A stretch of DNA of 64,000 nucleotides from JADYZU01 sp964540965 (lineage in GTDB: Bacteria; Pseudomonadota; Alphaproteobacteria; Rhodobacterales; Rhodobacteraceae): the NCBI GenBank assembly GCA_964540965.1, contig CAZIOT010000009.1, forward strand, positions 95,072 to 159,071, written 5' to 3'. A model generated the notes under the pieces. It made no database searches. It had not been told where the DNA came from and was given only the letters and a program-made list of their open reading frames with translations. A program made the translations under genes and the position numbers. This document shows positions 46,055 to 63,945 of this stretch, piece by piece (the stretch's first letter is position 1; the number at the start of each line of letters is the position of its first letter).

Positions 46055-46507
46055 ATGGCCAAGAAAGTCATGGGCTCGCTGAAGCTCCAGGTGAAGGCGG
46101 GGCAGGCGAACCCCTCGCCGCCGGTCGGTCCGGCCCTGGGCCAGCGCGGCCTGAACATCATGGAATTCTGCAAGGCGTTCAACGCCAAGACCGCAGATAT
46201 CGAACCCGGCGCCCCGACGCCTGTCGTGATCACCTATTATCAGGACAAGTCGTTCACGCTGGACATCAAGACCCCGCCGGCGTCGTTCTTCCTCAAGAAG
46301 GCGGCGGGCCTCAAGCCCGTGGGCAAGCGCAACCGCCCCAAGGCGAGCGTGAAGCCGGGCAAGGAAGTCGCCGGGACCGTGACGCTGGCGCAGGTGCGCC
46401 AGATCGCCGAAGCCAAGATGAAGGATCTGAACGCGACCACGATCGAGGGCGCGATGCAGACGGTCATCGGTTCGGCCAAGTCCATGGGCATCGAGGTCAA
46501 GGGGTAA
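46055..46507 (+). CDS. rplK: 50S ribosomal protein L11
   Basis: The 150-aa protein binds the GTPase-centre region of 23S rRNA. It begins MAKKVMGSLKLQVKAGQANP and contains GPALGQRGLNIMEFCKAFN and the C-terminal RNA-binding region QVRQIAEAKMKDLNATT. AAGGAG precedes the start. rplA starts 3 nt after the stop. Confidence 0.98.
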   Translation: MAKKVMGSLKLQVKAGQANPSPPVGPALGQRGLNIMEFCKAFNAKTADIEPGAPTPVVITYYQDKSFTLDIKTPPASFFLKKAAGLKPVGKRNRPKASVKPGKEVAGTVTLAQVRQIAEAKMKDLNATTIEGAMQTVIGSAKSMGIEVKG

Positions 46508-46510
46508 GTC

Positions 46511-47209
46511 ATGGCCAAAGTTGGAAAGCGTTTCACCGCTGCGGCCAAGGCCTTTGAAGGCAAGGCCTATCTGCCGCTGTCCGAAGCCGTGGCGCTGGTC
46601 AAGTCCGCGGCAAGCGCCAAGTTCGACGAGACCGTCGAGGTCGCGCTGAACCTGGGCGTCGATCCCCGCCACGCCGACCAGATGGTCCGCGGCTCGGTCA
46701 ACCTGCCGAACGGCACCGGCAAGACGGTGCGCGTCGCCGTCTTTGCGCGCGGCGCCAAGGCGGACGAGGCCAAGGCCGCCGGGGCCGACATCGTCGGCGC
46801 CGAGGATCTGATGGAGACGATCCAGAAGGGCGAAATCAATTTCGACCGCTGCATCGCCACCCCGGATCTGATGCCGCTTGTCGGCCGCCTGGGCAAGATC
46901 CTCGGGCCGCGCAACCTGATGCCGAACCCCAAGGTCGGCACGGTGACGATGGACGTCAAGCAGGCCGTGACCGACGCCAAGGGCGGTCAGGTCCAGTTCA
47001 AGGTCGAAAAGGCCGGCGTCATCCATGCCGGCGTCGGCAAGGTGTCGTTCGACGCCGCCAAGCTGGAAGAGAACATCCGCGCCTTCGTGGATGCGGTCCA
47101 GCGCGCCAAGCCGACCGGGGCGAAGGGCACCTACATGAAGAAGGTGTCGGTCTCGTCCACGATGGGGCCGGGCGTGTCGGTCGACGTGGCGACGACGGCC
47201 GCCGTGTAA
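46511..47209 (+). CDS. rplA: 50S ribosomal protein L1
   Basis: The 232-aa L1-stalk protein carries the signature region LGKILGPRNLMPNPKVGTV, along with VEVALNLGVDPRHADQMVRG and VSSTMGPGVSVDVA. In many bacteria L1 represses its own operon by binding mRNA that mimics its rRNA site; I did not identify such a site with certainty. A perfect palindrome follows 7 nt after the stop. Confidence 0.98.
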   Translation: MAKVGKRFTAAAKAFEGKAYLPLSEAVALVKSAASAKFDETVEVALNLGVDPRHADQMVRGSVNLPNGTGKTVRVAVFARGAKADEAKAAGADIVGAEDLMETIQKGEINFDRCIATPDLMPLVGRLGKILGPRNLMPNPKVGTVTMDVKQAVTDAKGGQVQFKVEKAGVIHAGVGKVSFDAAKLEENIRAFVDAVQRAKPTGAKGTYMKKVSVSSTMGPGVSVDVATTAAV

Positions 47210-47216
47210 GCGTTTC

Positions 47217-47242
47217 GTAAGGTGGGTCCAGACCCACCTTAC
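47217..47242. repeat. Palindromic repeat, family A copy 4 (rplA-rplJ)
   Basis: GTAAGGTGGGTC, CA, GACCCACCTTAC. The arms are perfectly complementary over 12 bp, the only copy without a mismatch. It lies at the head of the rplJ leader, 7 nt after rplA. Confidence 0.9.
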
Positions 47243-47289
47243 CCGAAATCCCCGCAAGGGGTGGCGGGGCCGGAAACGGCCTCACCTGT

Positions 47290-47481
47290 CCGAGACGGAG
47301 GGCAGGGGGTTTCCCCCGCTAAGTCCTTCCCGAGACGGGAGCCATGGGACGAGATTTCCGTCGGGGGATTCCCCTGTCGGGCGATCTGGGCCTCGGGCAC
47401 CCGGTAACGGACCCGAAGACCCGCGGGAGACGATCCTCGCGGGACAATGAGCCGGGGGAAACCCCAAACTTGGAGAAGACC
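47290..47481 (+). promoter_or_regulatory. L10 (rplJ) mRNA leader
   Basis: The position directly before rplJ-rplL and dense pairing potential fit the L10 leader, where free L10-L7/L12 complex represses translation. Local hairpins include TCCCG-AGA-CGGGA near 47328 and CCG-GTAA-CGG nested in TCGGG / CCCGA (about 47391-47415). GGGGTTTCCCCC (47306-47317) and GGGGGAAACCCC (47454-47465) are exactly complementary and could close the whole leader just upstream of the ribosome site GGAGAAG. The motif CCGAGACGG occurs twice (47290 and 47330). Function is by analogy with the Rfam L10 leader; I have not scored it. Confidence 0.65.
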
Positions 47482-47994
47482 GTGGATAGAGCCAAGAAAG
47501 AGAAAGTGGTCGAGGAACTCGGCCAGATCTTCGAAAGCTCTGGCGTCGTGGTGGTTGCCCACTACGAAGGCATGACGGTTGCTCAGATGCAGGACCTCCG
47601 CGCGCAGATGCGCGATGTCGGGGGTTCCGTCCGCGTCGCCAAGAACAAGCTCGCCAAGATCGCCCTTCAGGGCCAGCCCGGCGAAAGCATGGGTGCGCTT
47701 CTCAAGGGCATGACCGTGTTCGCCTATTCCGAAGACCCCGTCGCTGCGGCGAAGGTCACGGACGCCTATGCCAAGAAGAACGACAAGTTCGTGATCCTTG
47801 GCGGGGCGATGGGCAATGCGGCCCTGGACCCGGCCGGGGTCAAGGCTGTGGCGTCGATGCCGTCGCGTGAAGAGCTGATCGCTCAGATCGTGTCGATGAT
47901 CGGCTCCCCGGCTGCGAGCCTTGCCGGTGCGATCGGCGCGCCTGCGGCGAATATCGCGGGCATCCTCAAGGCGATCGAAGAGAAGGCCGCCTGA
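47482..47994 (+). CDS. rplJ: 50S ribosomal protein L10
   Basis: The 170-aa protein anchors L7/L12 dimers to the ribosome. The GTG start at 47482 (VDRAKKEKVVEELGQIF) follows GGAGAAG; the upstream open frame is leader sequence. It contains VVVVAHYEGMTVAQMQDLR and RVAKNKLAKIAL, and a C-terminal helix that binds L7/L12 (AANIAGILKAIEEK). The GTG start fits tight translational control with the leader. Confidence 0.97.
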   Translation: MDRAKKEKVVEELGQIFESSGVVVVAHYEGMTVAQMQDLRAQMRDVGGSVRVAKNKLAKIALQGQPGESMGALLKGMTVFAYSEDPVAAAKVTDAYAKKNDKFVILGGAMGNAALDPAGVKAVASMPSREELIAQIVSMIGSPAASLAGAIGAPAANIAGILKAIEEKAA

Positions 47995-48075
47995 GAGAGC
48001 AACCCTGAACGCCTTCGTCGTGTGGCGGAATGCCCCGATGTCGGAAAAACACCCTGAACGAACGGAAAGCATGAA

Positions 48076-48456
48076 ATGGCTGATCTGAACAAACTCGCCG
48101 AAGAAATCGTCGGCCTGACCCTCCTGCAAGCGCAAGAGCTGAAGACCATCCTCAAGGACAAGTATGGCATCGAACCCGCCGCCGGCGGCGCTGTCATGGT
48201 TGCCGGCCCCGCCGCGGGTGGCGCTGCCGCCCCGGCCGAGGAAGAAAAGACCGAATTCGACGTGGTCCTCAAGGACGCGGGCGCCAACAAGATCAACGTG
48301 ATCAAGGAAGTGCGCGCGATCACCGGCCTTGGCCTGAAGGAAGCCAAGGATCTGGTCGAGGCCGGCGGCAAGGTCAAGGAAGGCATTGCCAAGGCCGACG
48401 CCGAAGCGATGAAGAAGAAGCTGGAAGAAGCCGGCGCCAAGGTCGAACTGGCCTGA
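48076..48456 (+). CDS. rplL: 50S ribosomal protein L7/L12
   Basis: The 126-aa stalk protein has an N-terminal dimerisation region (ADLNKLAEEIVGLTLLQAQEL), an Ala/Gly-rich hinge (AAGGAVMVAGPAAGGAAAPA) and the factor-binding C-terminal domain (KINVIKEVRAITGLGLKEAK). It starts 82 nt after rplJ. The gap contains a short direct repeat ACCCTGAACG (about 48003 and 48052). Confidence 0.98.
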   Translation: MADLNKLAEEIVGLTLLQAQELKTILKDKYGIEPAAGGAVMVAGPAAGGAAAPAEEEKTEFDVVLKDAGANKINVIKEVRAITGLGLKEAKDLVEAGGKVKEGIAKADAEAMKKKLEEAGAKVELA

Positions 48457-48465
48457 TCGTCCGGC

Positions 48466-48519
48466 GCGGTGGGCGATTGCCCACCCTACGCATTCGTAGG
48501 GTGGGGGTCACCCCACCGC
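48466..48519. repeat. Compound inverted pair of palindromic repeats, family A copy 5 (rplL-rpoB)
   Basis: Two 25-nt related units face each other across CATT: the first reads GCGGTGGGC...GCCCACCCTACG, the second CGTAGGGTGGGG...CCCCACCGC. Each can fold alone and the pair can fold as one long hairpin, like REP/BIME elements in enterobacteria. The flanking gap to rpoB holds two further hairpins. Confidence 0.88.
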
Positions 48520-48535
48520 CAGCATCCAGGTTCGG

Positions 48536-48563
48536 GCAGGATCGGTCTTTGCGCCGGTCCTGC
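48536..48563 (+). terminator. Hairpin in rplL-rpoB gap, possible attenuator
   Basis: GCAGGATCGG and CCGGTCCTGC form a 10-bp stem with one G-U pair and an 8-nt loop. In E. coli this gap carries an attenuator and RNase III site that lower rpoB expression relative to L7/L12; a similar role is inferred. There is no strong T-run. Confidence 0.4.
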
Positions 48564-48672
48564 TTGACCTGTCTCAGAGGGATGCATATGTGCGTCCGTC
48601 TCGGGCAGGTCGCGGGTCGGATGGGCGCCATTGGGACGGCGCCCGCGCATGGACCCCGCTACCCCTTCTCAG

Positions 48673-48706
48673 AGACGCCTTCCGCGGCCCCGGCGGACTG
48701 GCGTCT
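48673..48706 (+). promoter_or_regulatory. Strong nested hairpin just upstream of rpoB
   Basis: AGACGCC / GGCGTCT enclose TCCGC / GCGGA with a 7-nt loop. The hairpin ends 29 nt before the rpoB ATG. It could be an RNase processing site or translational control element for rpoB. A further 7-bp hairpin (GGGCGCC 48623-48629 / GGCGCCC 48638-48644) precedes it. Confidence 0.4.
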
Positions 48707-48735
48707 GGCAGAGATTTGCAAAGGTGACGACGCTC

Positions 48736-52874
<4,139 letters not shown>

Positions 52875-52875
<1 letters not shown>

Positions 52876-52925
52876 GGAATTTCGCGAAATTCCCATGCGC
52901 CCGGAAAATTCGCGAATTTTCCGGG
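52875..52925. repeat. Paired AATTCGCGAATT-type palindromes, family B copy 2 (rpoB-rpoC)
   Basis: A 20-nt perfect palindrome (52875-52894, half-site GGGAATTTCG) and a 26-nt perfect palindrome (52900-52925, half-site CCCGGAAAATTCG) lie 5 nt apart. The first starts at the last base of the rpoB stop codon. They lie inside an operon, 36 nt upstream of rpoC. Confidence 0.88.
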
Positions 52926-52961
52926 TCCTCCCGCGCCCGACCGAACCTCTGAGGTATCAAG

Positions 52962-57206
<4,245 letters not shown>

Positions 57207-57225
57207 TCCGGTCCCGACGGAATGG

Positions 57226-57252
57226 AAAGGGCCCCTCGCGGGGCCCTTTTTT
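57226..57252 (+). terminator. Rho-independent terminator after rpoC
   Basis: A perfect 10-bp stem AAAGGGCCCC / GGGGCCCTTT with a TCGC tetraloop, followed by a run of six T (57247-57252, part in the stem). This is the best intrinsic terminator in the window and closes the secE-to-rpoC cluster. The remaining 140 nt to the convergent qorB hold nothing I recognise. Confidence 0.93.
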
Positions 57253-57393
57253 CGTTGCCGGATGGCGCCGGGGCGGTTGACCGGCGCGCTACCCCGGCGG
57301 GACGGGTGAACGCGGCGGCCCCCCGCCTGACCGGCAGCGCGGCGGGGGTTGACCGGGTGGATCGGGCGGCAACAGGCGGTCCGCCCGACGCGA

Positions 57394-58230
57394 TTATCCC
57401 CGCACCGCCGCCGCAACCGTCTGTTGCCATGGCGTCGTCGGGCGCCCGATCAGCCGCGACAGGGTGTGGCTGTCGTCGTGCAGGGCGCCGGTGGCGGCCC
57501 GGGCATCGCTGTCGGCAAGGACCCCTGCGAACACCGGCGGCAGGCCGAACGTGCCCAGGATGCTGGCGTATTCCGCCTCGGGCAGGTTGTTGTAGGGGAT
57601 GGTCCTGCCCGTCAGGCGCGAGACTTCGGCGGCGTATTCCGCCATGGTAAAGGCCGTGTCGCCCGCCAGTTCATAGGTCTGGCCGGCATGGCCCTCGCCG
57701 GTCGCCGTCACCGCGATCGCCTCGGCAAAGTCGGCACGGCTGGCCGAAGCGATGCGCCCTTCGCCAGAGGAACCGATCAGCGCGCCTGCGGCAATCGCGC
57801 CGGGCAGCGTCCCGGTGTGGTTTTCGGTATACCAGCCGTTGCGCAGCACCGTTGCGGGGATGCCGGATGCCTTCAGCGCGGCTTCCGTCTCGAGATGCTC
57901 TTGCCCCAGCTTCATCCCGCCGGCATCGGCCTTGAGCAGCGAGGTATAGAGGATGCGCTTGACCCCCGCCGCCTTGGCCGCGGCGATGGCGGCCTTGTGC
58001 TGCGGCGCGCGCTTGCCGATCTCGTTGGCCGAGATCAGCACCAGCGTGTCGATCCCTGCCAGCGCGGCGGGATCGGCGGCGTCATAGTCAAAGGCCCGCA
58101 CCTCGACCCCCAGATCGGCGGCCTTTTCGGGCGAGCGGGCAAGGGCGATGGGCGTTGCGCCACGCGCCTTGAGGGCGGCGATGGCAAGGCGGCCCAACTG
58201 GCCGGTGGCGCCGGTGACGGCAATGGTCAT
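57394..58230 (-). CDS. qorB: NAD(P)H:quinone oxidoreductase, QorB (YtfG)-type NmrA-like SDR
   Basis: The 278-aa atypical short-chain dehydrogenase has the NmrA-like NADP motif TIAVTGATGQLGRLAIAALKARG. Also seen are LVLISANEIGKRAPQHKAAI, VKRILYTSLLKAD and TVLRNGWYTENH. In E. coli QorB reduces quinones to limit redox damage. It is divergent from an HxlR-type regulator, the same arrangement as E. coli ytfG-ytfH, which strengthens the assignment. Confidence 0.85.
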   Translation of the reverse strand: MTIAVTGATGQLGRLAIAALKARGATPIALARSPEKAADLGVEVRAFDYDAADPAALAGIDTLVLISANEIGKRAPQHKAAIAAAKAAGVKRILYTSLLKADAGGMKLGQEHLETEAALKASGIPATVLRNGWYTENHTGTLPGAIAAGALIGSSGEGRIASASRADFAEAIAVTATGEGHAGQTYELAGDTAFTMAEYAAEVSRLTGRTIPYNNLPEAEYASILGTFGLPPVFAGVLADSDARAATGALHDDSHTLSRLIGRPTTPWQQTVAAAVRG

Positions 58231-58246
58231 GATGAACTCCGCATCA

Positions 58247-58313
58247 GGGTTGACCGGCCCGAGATAGCACCATACTTACGAAAGAGAAGAACATACAAAA
58301 ATGTTAGTGTGAG
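58247..58313. promoter_or_regulatory. Divergent operator/promoter region between qorB and HxlR-type regulator
   Basis: This AT-richer gap holds a direct repeat CATAC at 58271-58275 and 58292-58296, exactly 21 bp (two helical turns) apart. It also holds an inverted repeat AACAT / ATGTT (58290-58294, 58301-58305) and a TTGACC -35-like element at 58250-58255. A dimeric HxlR-family protein could bind here to control both genes; binding is inferred. Confidence 0.4.
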
Positions 58314-58694
58314 ATGACCCCGGAAATCGTCGCCGCCCGCCTGCCCGCTGCCGATGTCCTGTCGGACGCCTGCCCCTCGCGCGAGGTGCTGAACCGCCTG
58401 ACCACCAAATGGGGGGTTCTGGTGCTGCTGGTGCTGTATACCGGCACCCATCGCTTTGCCCAGTTGCGGCGGCGGATCGGCGGCGTCAGCGAACGGATGC
58501 TGGCGCAGACGCTGGACCAGCTGGAAGGCGTCGGCATGGTTCACCGCCGCGCCTTTGACGTGGTGCCGCCGCATGTCGAATACGGCCTGACGCCGCTGGG
58601 GCACGAGGCGGCAGCGCGGGTCGCCGCGCTGACCAGCTGGATCGAGGCGAACCTGCCCGACCTGGTTCAGTCGCGCGCGGCCTCGGCCATGTGA
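58314..58694 (+). CDS. HxlR-family transcriptional regulator (YtfH-like)
   Basis: The 126-aa winged-helix protein contains the HxlR signature LTTKWGVLVLLVLYTGTHRFAQLRRRIGGVSERMLAQTLDQLE and PHVEYGLTPLGHEAA, each part being typical. A Cys near the N terminus (DACPSREVL) matches the redox-sensing Cys used by several quinone- or aldehyde-responsive HxlR proteins, which would fit control of qorB. Its 3' end overlaps the convergent glycosyltransferase gene by 28 nt. Confidence 0.88.
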   Translation: MTPEIVAARLPAADVLSDACPSREVLNRLTTKWGVLVLLVLYTGTHRFAQLRRRIGGVSERMLAQTLDQLEGVGMVHRRAFDVVPPHVEYGLTPLGHEAAARVAALTSWIEANLPDLVQSRAASAM

Positions 58695-59650
58695 AAGCGC
58701 CAGCGCGGGTCGTCGTCGAACGGCCGGCCGGCGGCGGCACATAGCCGCGCGACATAATCGGCGCAGCACAGGTGATGCAGCCAGCGGATGTCGGGCAGGG
58801 CCATCGCCTGCGCATGGACGGCATCGAATCGGTCGGCAAGGATCATCGCCGACAGGTCGGTTTCTTCGTTGCGGTCGCGGGCGCGGAAGAAGCGGTCGGT
58901 ATAGCGGTCCTTGCCGGCCGAGGCCGAGGGCGTGCCGCGCTTGGCGTCAAAACTTTCCTTCCAGCGCAGGATGTAGTGGTTCATCTGCGCCATCCGGTGG
59001 CTGATTTCCTCGACCCCGGTAAAGCGGACCGGGCCCTCCTGCGTCAGGAAGCGGTCGATCACCCTTCCCTCGCCATCGACGAAATGGGCGTTGCCCTTGC
59101 CCCAGTCGCCGTCAAAGCCATGCGGGGCGTGATCGTCCAGCCGGCGAAACCGCAAGGGCTCGCGCATCAGGGTCTTGAAGTTGATGTTGATCCGGTCGGC
59201 GGCCGGGCTGCAGCGGGTAAAGGTGCGATGCACCAGCCGGTCCTCGTACCGTTCCTGCCCGCCGGTGCCGAAGCAACGCCAGTGAAAGGCGACGCCCTGA
59301 TGGTCACGGCCGATATGGTCGAGGTAGCTGCCGATGCTGCCGTCGCCCACATGGGGCACCAGGAATTCGTCGACATCGCAGATCAGCAGCCAGTCGGTCT
59401 GTGCCAGGGCCGGTTGCCGCCGCGCTGCGCGATAGGCCGACGCCTTGGGGTTCAGCGCGCCGGGCGCGTGTTCGAAATGCTCGATCCAGCCGGCATGGGC
59501 AAGGGCGCCCAGCAGGTCGGGCGAATGGTCGGTGCAGTCGTTGTAGCCGACAAGGACGCGGAACCCCAGCATCCGATACCACGCCACCCATTCGACGATG
59601 AAGGCGCCCTCGTTGCGCATGGCGGCAAAGACTGTAAAGCGTTCGGTCAT
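58667..59650 (-). CDS. Glycosyltransferase family 2/92-like protein
   Basis: The 327-aa protein begins MTERFTVFAAMRNEGAFIVEWVAWY, the start of the Glyco_tranf_2_4/GT92-type domain. The DxD metal site lies in LLICDVDEFLVPH. Further conserved parts are VAFHWRCFGTGG, HFVDGEGRVIDRF and LRWKESFDAKRG. It probably adds sugar to a surface polysaccharide or glycoconjugate. The start is ATG 59650; longer forms from 59689 or 59692 are possible and no site has a strong ribosome signal. It is 64 nt from the divergent DMT gene. Confidence 0.82.
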   Translation of the reverse strand: MTERFTVFAAMRNEGAFIVEWVAWYRMLGFRVLVGYNDCTDHSPDLLGALAHAGWIEHFEHAPGALNPKASAYRAARRQPALAQTDWLLICDVDEFLVPHVGDGSIGSYLDHIGRDHQGVAFHWRCFGTGGQERYEDRLVHRTFTRCSPAADRININFKTLMREPLRFRRLDDHAPHGFDGDWGKGNAHFVDGEGRVIDRFLTQEGPVRFTGVEEISHRMAQMNHYILRWKESFDAKRGTPSASAGKDRYTDRFFRARDRNEETDLSAMILADRFDAVHAQAMALPDIRWLHHLCCADYVARLCAAAGRPFDDDPRWRFHMAEAARD

Positions 59651-59714
59651 GGTGGCGGCATCTCGCACGGGATCGCCTCTGGCGTCCATCACCCATCGCC
59701 GCTATCGGGGCGGG

Positions 59715-60596
59715 ATGGGTGGCACTTCGGACAACATGCGCGGCGCGCTCCTGATGATCGGGGCGATGGCGGCGTTCACCGTGAACGACATGTTCATGAA
59801 ATTGCTGGGCGGCGACATGTCGGTCTGGCAGTCGCTGTTCCTGCGCGGGGCGGGGGTCAGCCTGTTCATGCTCTGGCTGGCACGCCGGCGCGGGCAGCTG
59901 AGCCTGTCCTTCGGGCGCCGCGACTGGGCGCTGATGCTGGGCCGCGCCGCGGGCGAGGCTGCGGGCGCCGTCCTGTTCGTCTCGGCGTTGTTCCACATGC
60001 CGCTGGGCAACCTGTCGGCCATCCTGCAGGCGCTGCCGCTGACGGTGACGCTGGCCGGGGTGCTGTTCCTGCGCGAAAGGCTGGGCTGGCGGCGCAGCCT
60101 TGCGATTCTCGTCGGTCTGGCCGGTGTGCTCATCATCGTGCGGCCGGGGACCGAGGGCTTTACCCTGTGGTCACTTCTGGGCGTGGCGACGGTGGCCTGT
60201 GTCACTGCCCGCGACATCTTTTCGCGGATGCTGTCCCCGGCGGTGCCGTCCCTGACGGTGGCGGTGGTCTCGTCTGTGGTGGTGACGCTGGTGGCCGGGG
60301 CAGGGGTGCCCTTTACCGGCTGGTCGCCGGTCGGCCTGCCCGAGATGGCGATTCTCGGCGGGGCGATGGCGGCGATCTTTGTCGGCTATGTCACCTCGGT
60401 CGCGTCGATGCGGGTCGGCGATCTCGCCTTCGTGGCGCCGTTCCGCTACATGAGCCTGGTCATCGCCATGCTGGTGGGCTTTGTCGTGTTTGGCGAGGTG
60501 CCGGACGGCTGGACGCTGGTCGGCGCTGCCATCGTCGTCGCCTCGGGCGCCTATGCGTTCTGGCGGGAACGGCGGGTCAAGGCGGCGCAGGCCTAG
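59715..60596 (+). CDS. DMT superfamily (EamA) transporter
   Basis: The 293-aa inner-membrane carrier has two EamA repeats, for example GALLMIGAMAAFTVNDMFMKLL, GNLSAILQALPLTVTLAGVLFLRERLGW, VTARDIFSRMLSP and FVAPFRYMSLVIAMLVGFVVFGEVP in separate parts. ATG 59715 is chosen; ATG 59736 is an alternative. It differs from the DMT protein at 42880. Substrate unknown. It lies just before the str operon promoter and on the same strand. Confidence 0.85.
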   Translation: MGGTSDNMRGALLMIGAMAAFTVNDMFMKLLGGDMSVWQSLFLRGAGVSLFMLWLARRRGQLSLSFGRRDWALMLGRAAGEAAGAVLFVSALFHMPLGNLSAILQALPLTVTLAGVLFLRERLGWRRSLAILVGLAGVLIIVRPGTEGFTLWSLLGVATVACVTARDIFSRMLSPAVPSLTVAVVSSVVVTLVAGAGVPFTGWSPVGLPEMAILGGAMAAIFVGYVTSVASMRVGDLAFVAPFRYMSLVIAMLVGFVVFGEVPDGWTLVGAAIVVASGAYAFWRERRVKAAQA

Positions 60597-60633
60597 GTCG
60601 GGTCCGGGGCGGCAAACCGCCGCCCGCCGCCTG

Positions 60634-60662
60634 TTGACACCCCCCGCGACTCCCCCTATACG
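60634..60662 (+). promoter_or_regulatory. Sigma70-type promoter of the rpsL (str) operon
   Basis: TTGACA (60634-60639) matches the -35 consensus fully, followed by a 17-nt C-rich spacer and TATACG (60657-60662) as -10. The start would be near 60669, giving a leader of about 210 nt. The leader contains a hairpin CGTTCCC / GGGAACG (60763-60781) and a T5 run at 60790, a possible weak attenuator. Confidence 0.8.
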
Positions 60663-60882
60663 GCGCCCACTTGGCACAGGCCCTTGGTCTGTTCGCCATC
60701 CAGAGAAATTTGTGGTCATGATCCGGGCGCCTGCCGCTCCGATCCTCTGGGACCAACCGCACCGTTCCCGGCATGGGAACGCCTGCGGATTTTTGTGCTT
60801 CATGGACGCATGGGGCATGTCATCGAAACTGCGGACCTACGGGGCCGCGACACATGTGTTAGGAACCGGGGAACACCGCCCA

Positions 60883-61254
60883 ATGCCTACGATCCAGCAG
60901 CTGATCCGCAAGCCGCGGCAGCCCAAAGTGACGAAATCCAAGTCGCAGCACCTTGAAGGCTGCCCGCAGAAGCGCGGCGTCTGCACCCGTGTTTACACGA
61001 CGACCCCGAAGAAGCCGAACTCGGCCATGCGGAAGGTCGCGAAGGTTCGCCTGACGAACTCGTTCGAGGTGATCTCCTACATCCCCGGCGAAAGCCACAA
61101 CCTGCAAGAGCACTCGGTCGTGCTCATCCGCGGCGGCCGGGTCAAGGACTTGCCGGGCGTCCGTTACCACATCCTGCGCGGTGTCCTTGACACCCAGGGT
61201 GTCAAGAACCGCAAGCAGCGCCGGTCGAAGTACGGCGCCAAGCGTCCGAAGTGA
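60883..61254 (+). CDS. rpsL: 30S ribosomal protein S12
   Basis: The 123-aa decoding-centre protein carries conserved loops RVYTTTPKKPNSAMRK, with Lys43, and VKDLPGVRYH, with Lys and the Asp that is methylthiolated in other species. Both streptomycin-resistance positions are wild-type. ATG 60883 gives the normal MPTIQQLIRKPRQPK; the frame is open upstream through the leader. rpsG follows after 11 nt. Confidence 0.98.
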   Translation: MPTIQQLIRKPRQPKVTKSKSQHLEGCPQKRGVCTRVYTTTPKKPNSAMRKVAKVRLTNSFEVISYIPGESHNLQEHSVVLIRGGRVKDLPGVRYHILRGVLDTQGVKNRKQRRSKYGAKRPK

Positions 61255-61265
61255 GGATCTGATCC

Positions 61266-61736
61266 ATGTCGCGCCGCCACGCCGCCGAAAAACGCGAAGT
61301 CCTGCCCGACGCCAAGTATGGCGACAAGGTTGTGACCAAGTTCATGAACAACCTGATGGTCGACGGGAAGAAGTCGGTCGCCGAAGGCATCGTCTATTCC
61401 GCCTTTGACCGCGTCCAGGGCCGTCTGAAGAAAGAGCCGGTGGACGTGTTCCACGAGGCCCTCGACAACATCAAGCCGTCGCTCGAAGTGCGTTCGCGCC
61501 GCGTCGGCGGGGCCACCTATCAGGTCCCCGTCGAAGTCCGCGCCGAGCGCCGCGAGGCGCTGGCGATCCGCTGGCTGATCGATGCGTCCAAGAAGCGCAA
61601 CGAGAACACGATGGAAGAACGCCTTGCCGGCGAACTGGTCGATGCGCTGAACAACCGCGGTGCCGCGGTGAAGAAGCGTGAGGACACCCACAAGATGGCC
61701 GACGCGAACAAGGCGTTCAGCCATTACCGCTGGTAA
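61266..61736 (+). CDS. rpsG: 30S ribosomal protein S7
   Basis: The 156-aa primary rRNA-binding protein of the 30S head contains SRRHAAEKREVLPDAKYGD, MNNLMVDGKKSVAEGIVY and RVGGATYQVPVEV. The C-terminal part includes KMADANKAFSHYRW. fusA starts 12 nt after the stop with AAGGAG between them. Confidence 0.98.
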   Translation: MSRRHAAEKREVLPDAKYGDKVVTKFMNNLMVDGKKSVAEGIVYSAFDRVQGRLKKEPVDVFHEALDNIKPSLEVRSRRVGGATYQVPVEVRAERREALAIRWLIDASKKRNENTMEERLAGELVDALNNRGAAVKKREDTHKMADANKAFSHYRW

Positions 61737-61748
61737 GGAGCCACGAAG

Positions 61749-63863
<2,115 letters not shown>

Positions 63864-63871
63864 TGGCGCCC

Positions 63872-63897
63872 GTAGGGTGGGTCTCGACCCACCTTAC
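63872..63897. repeat. Palindromic repeat, family A copy 6 (fusA-tuf)
   Basis: GTAGGGTGGGTC, TC, GACCCACCTTAC, starting 8 nt after the fusA stop and 48 nt before tuf. Confidence 0.9.
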
Positions 63898-63945
63898 CCC
63901 GAAATCCGGCGGGGATCCCCGCCCCCGAAATGAGGAGAGCCCGAG

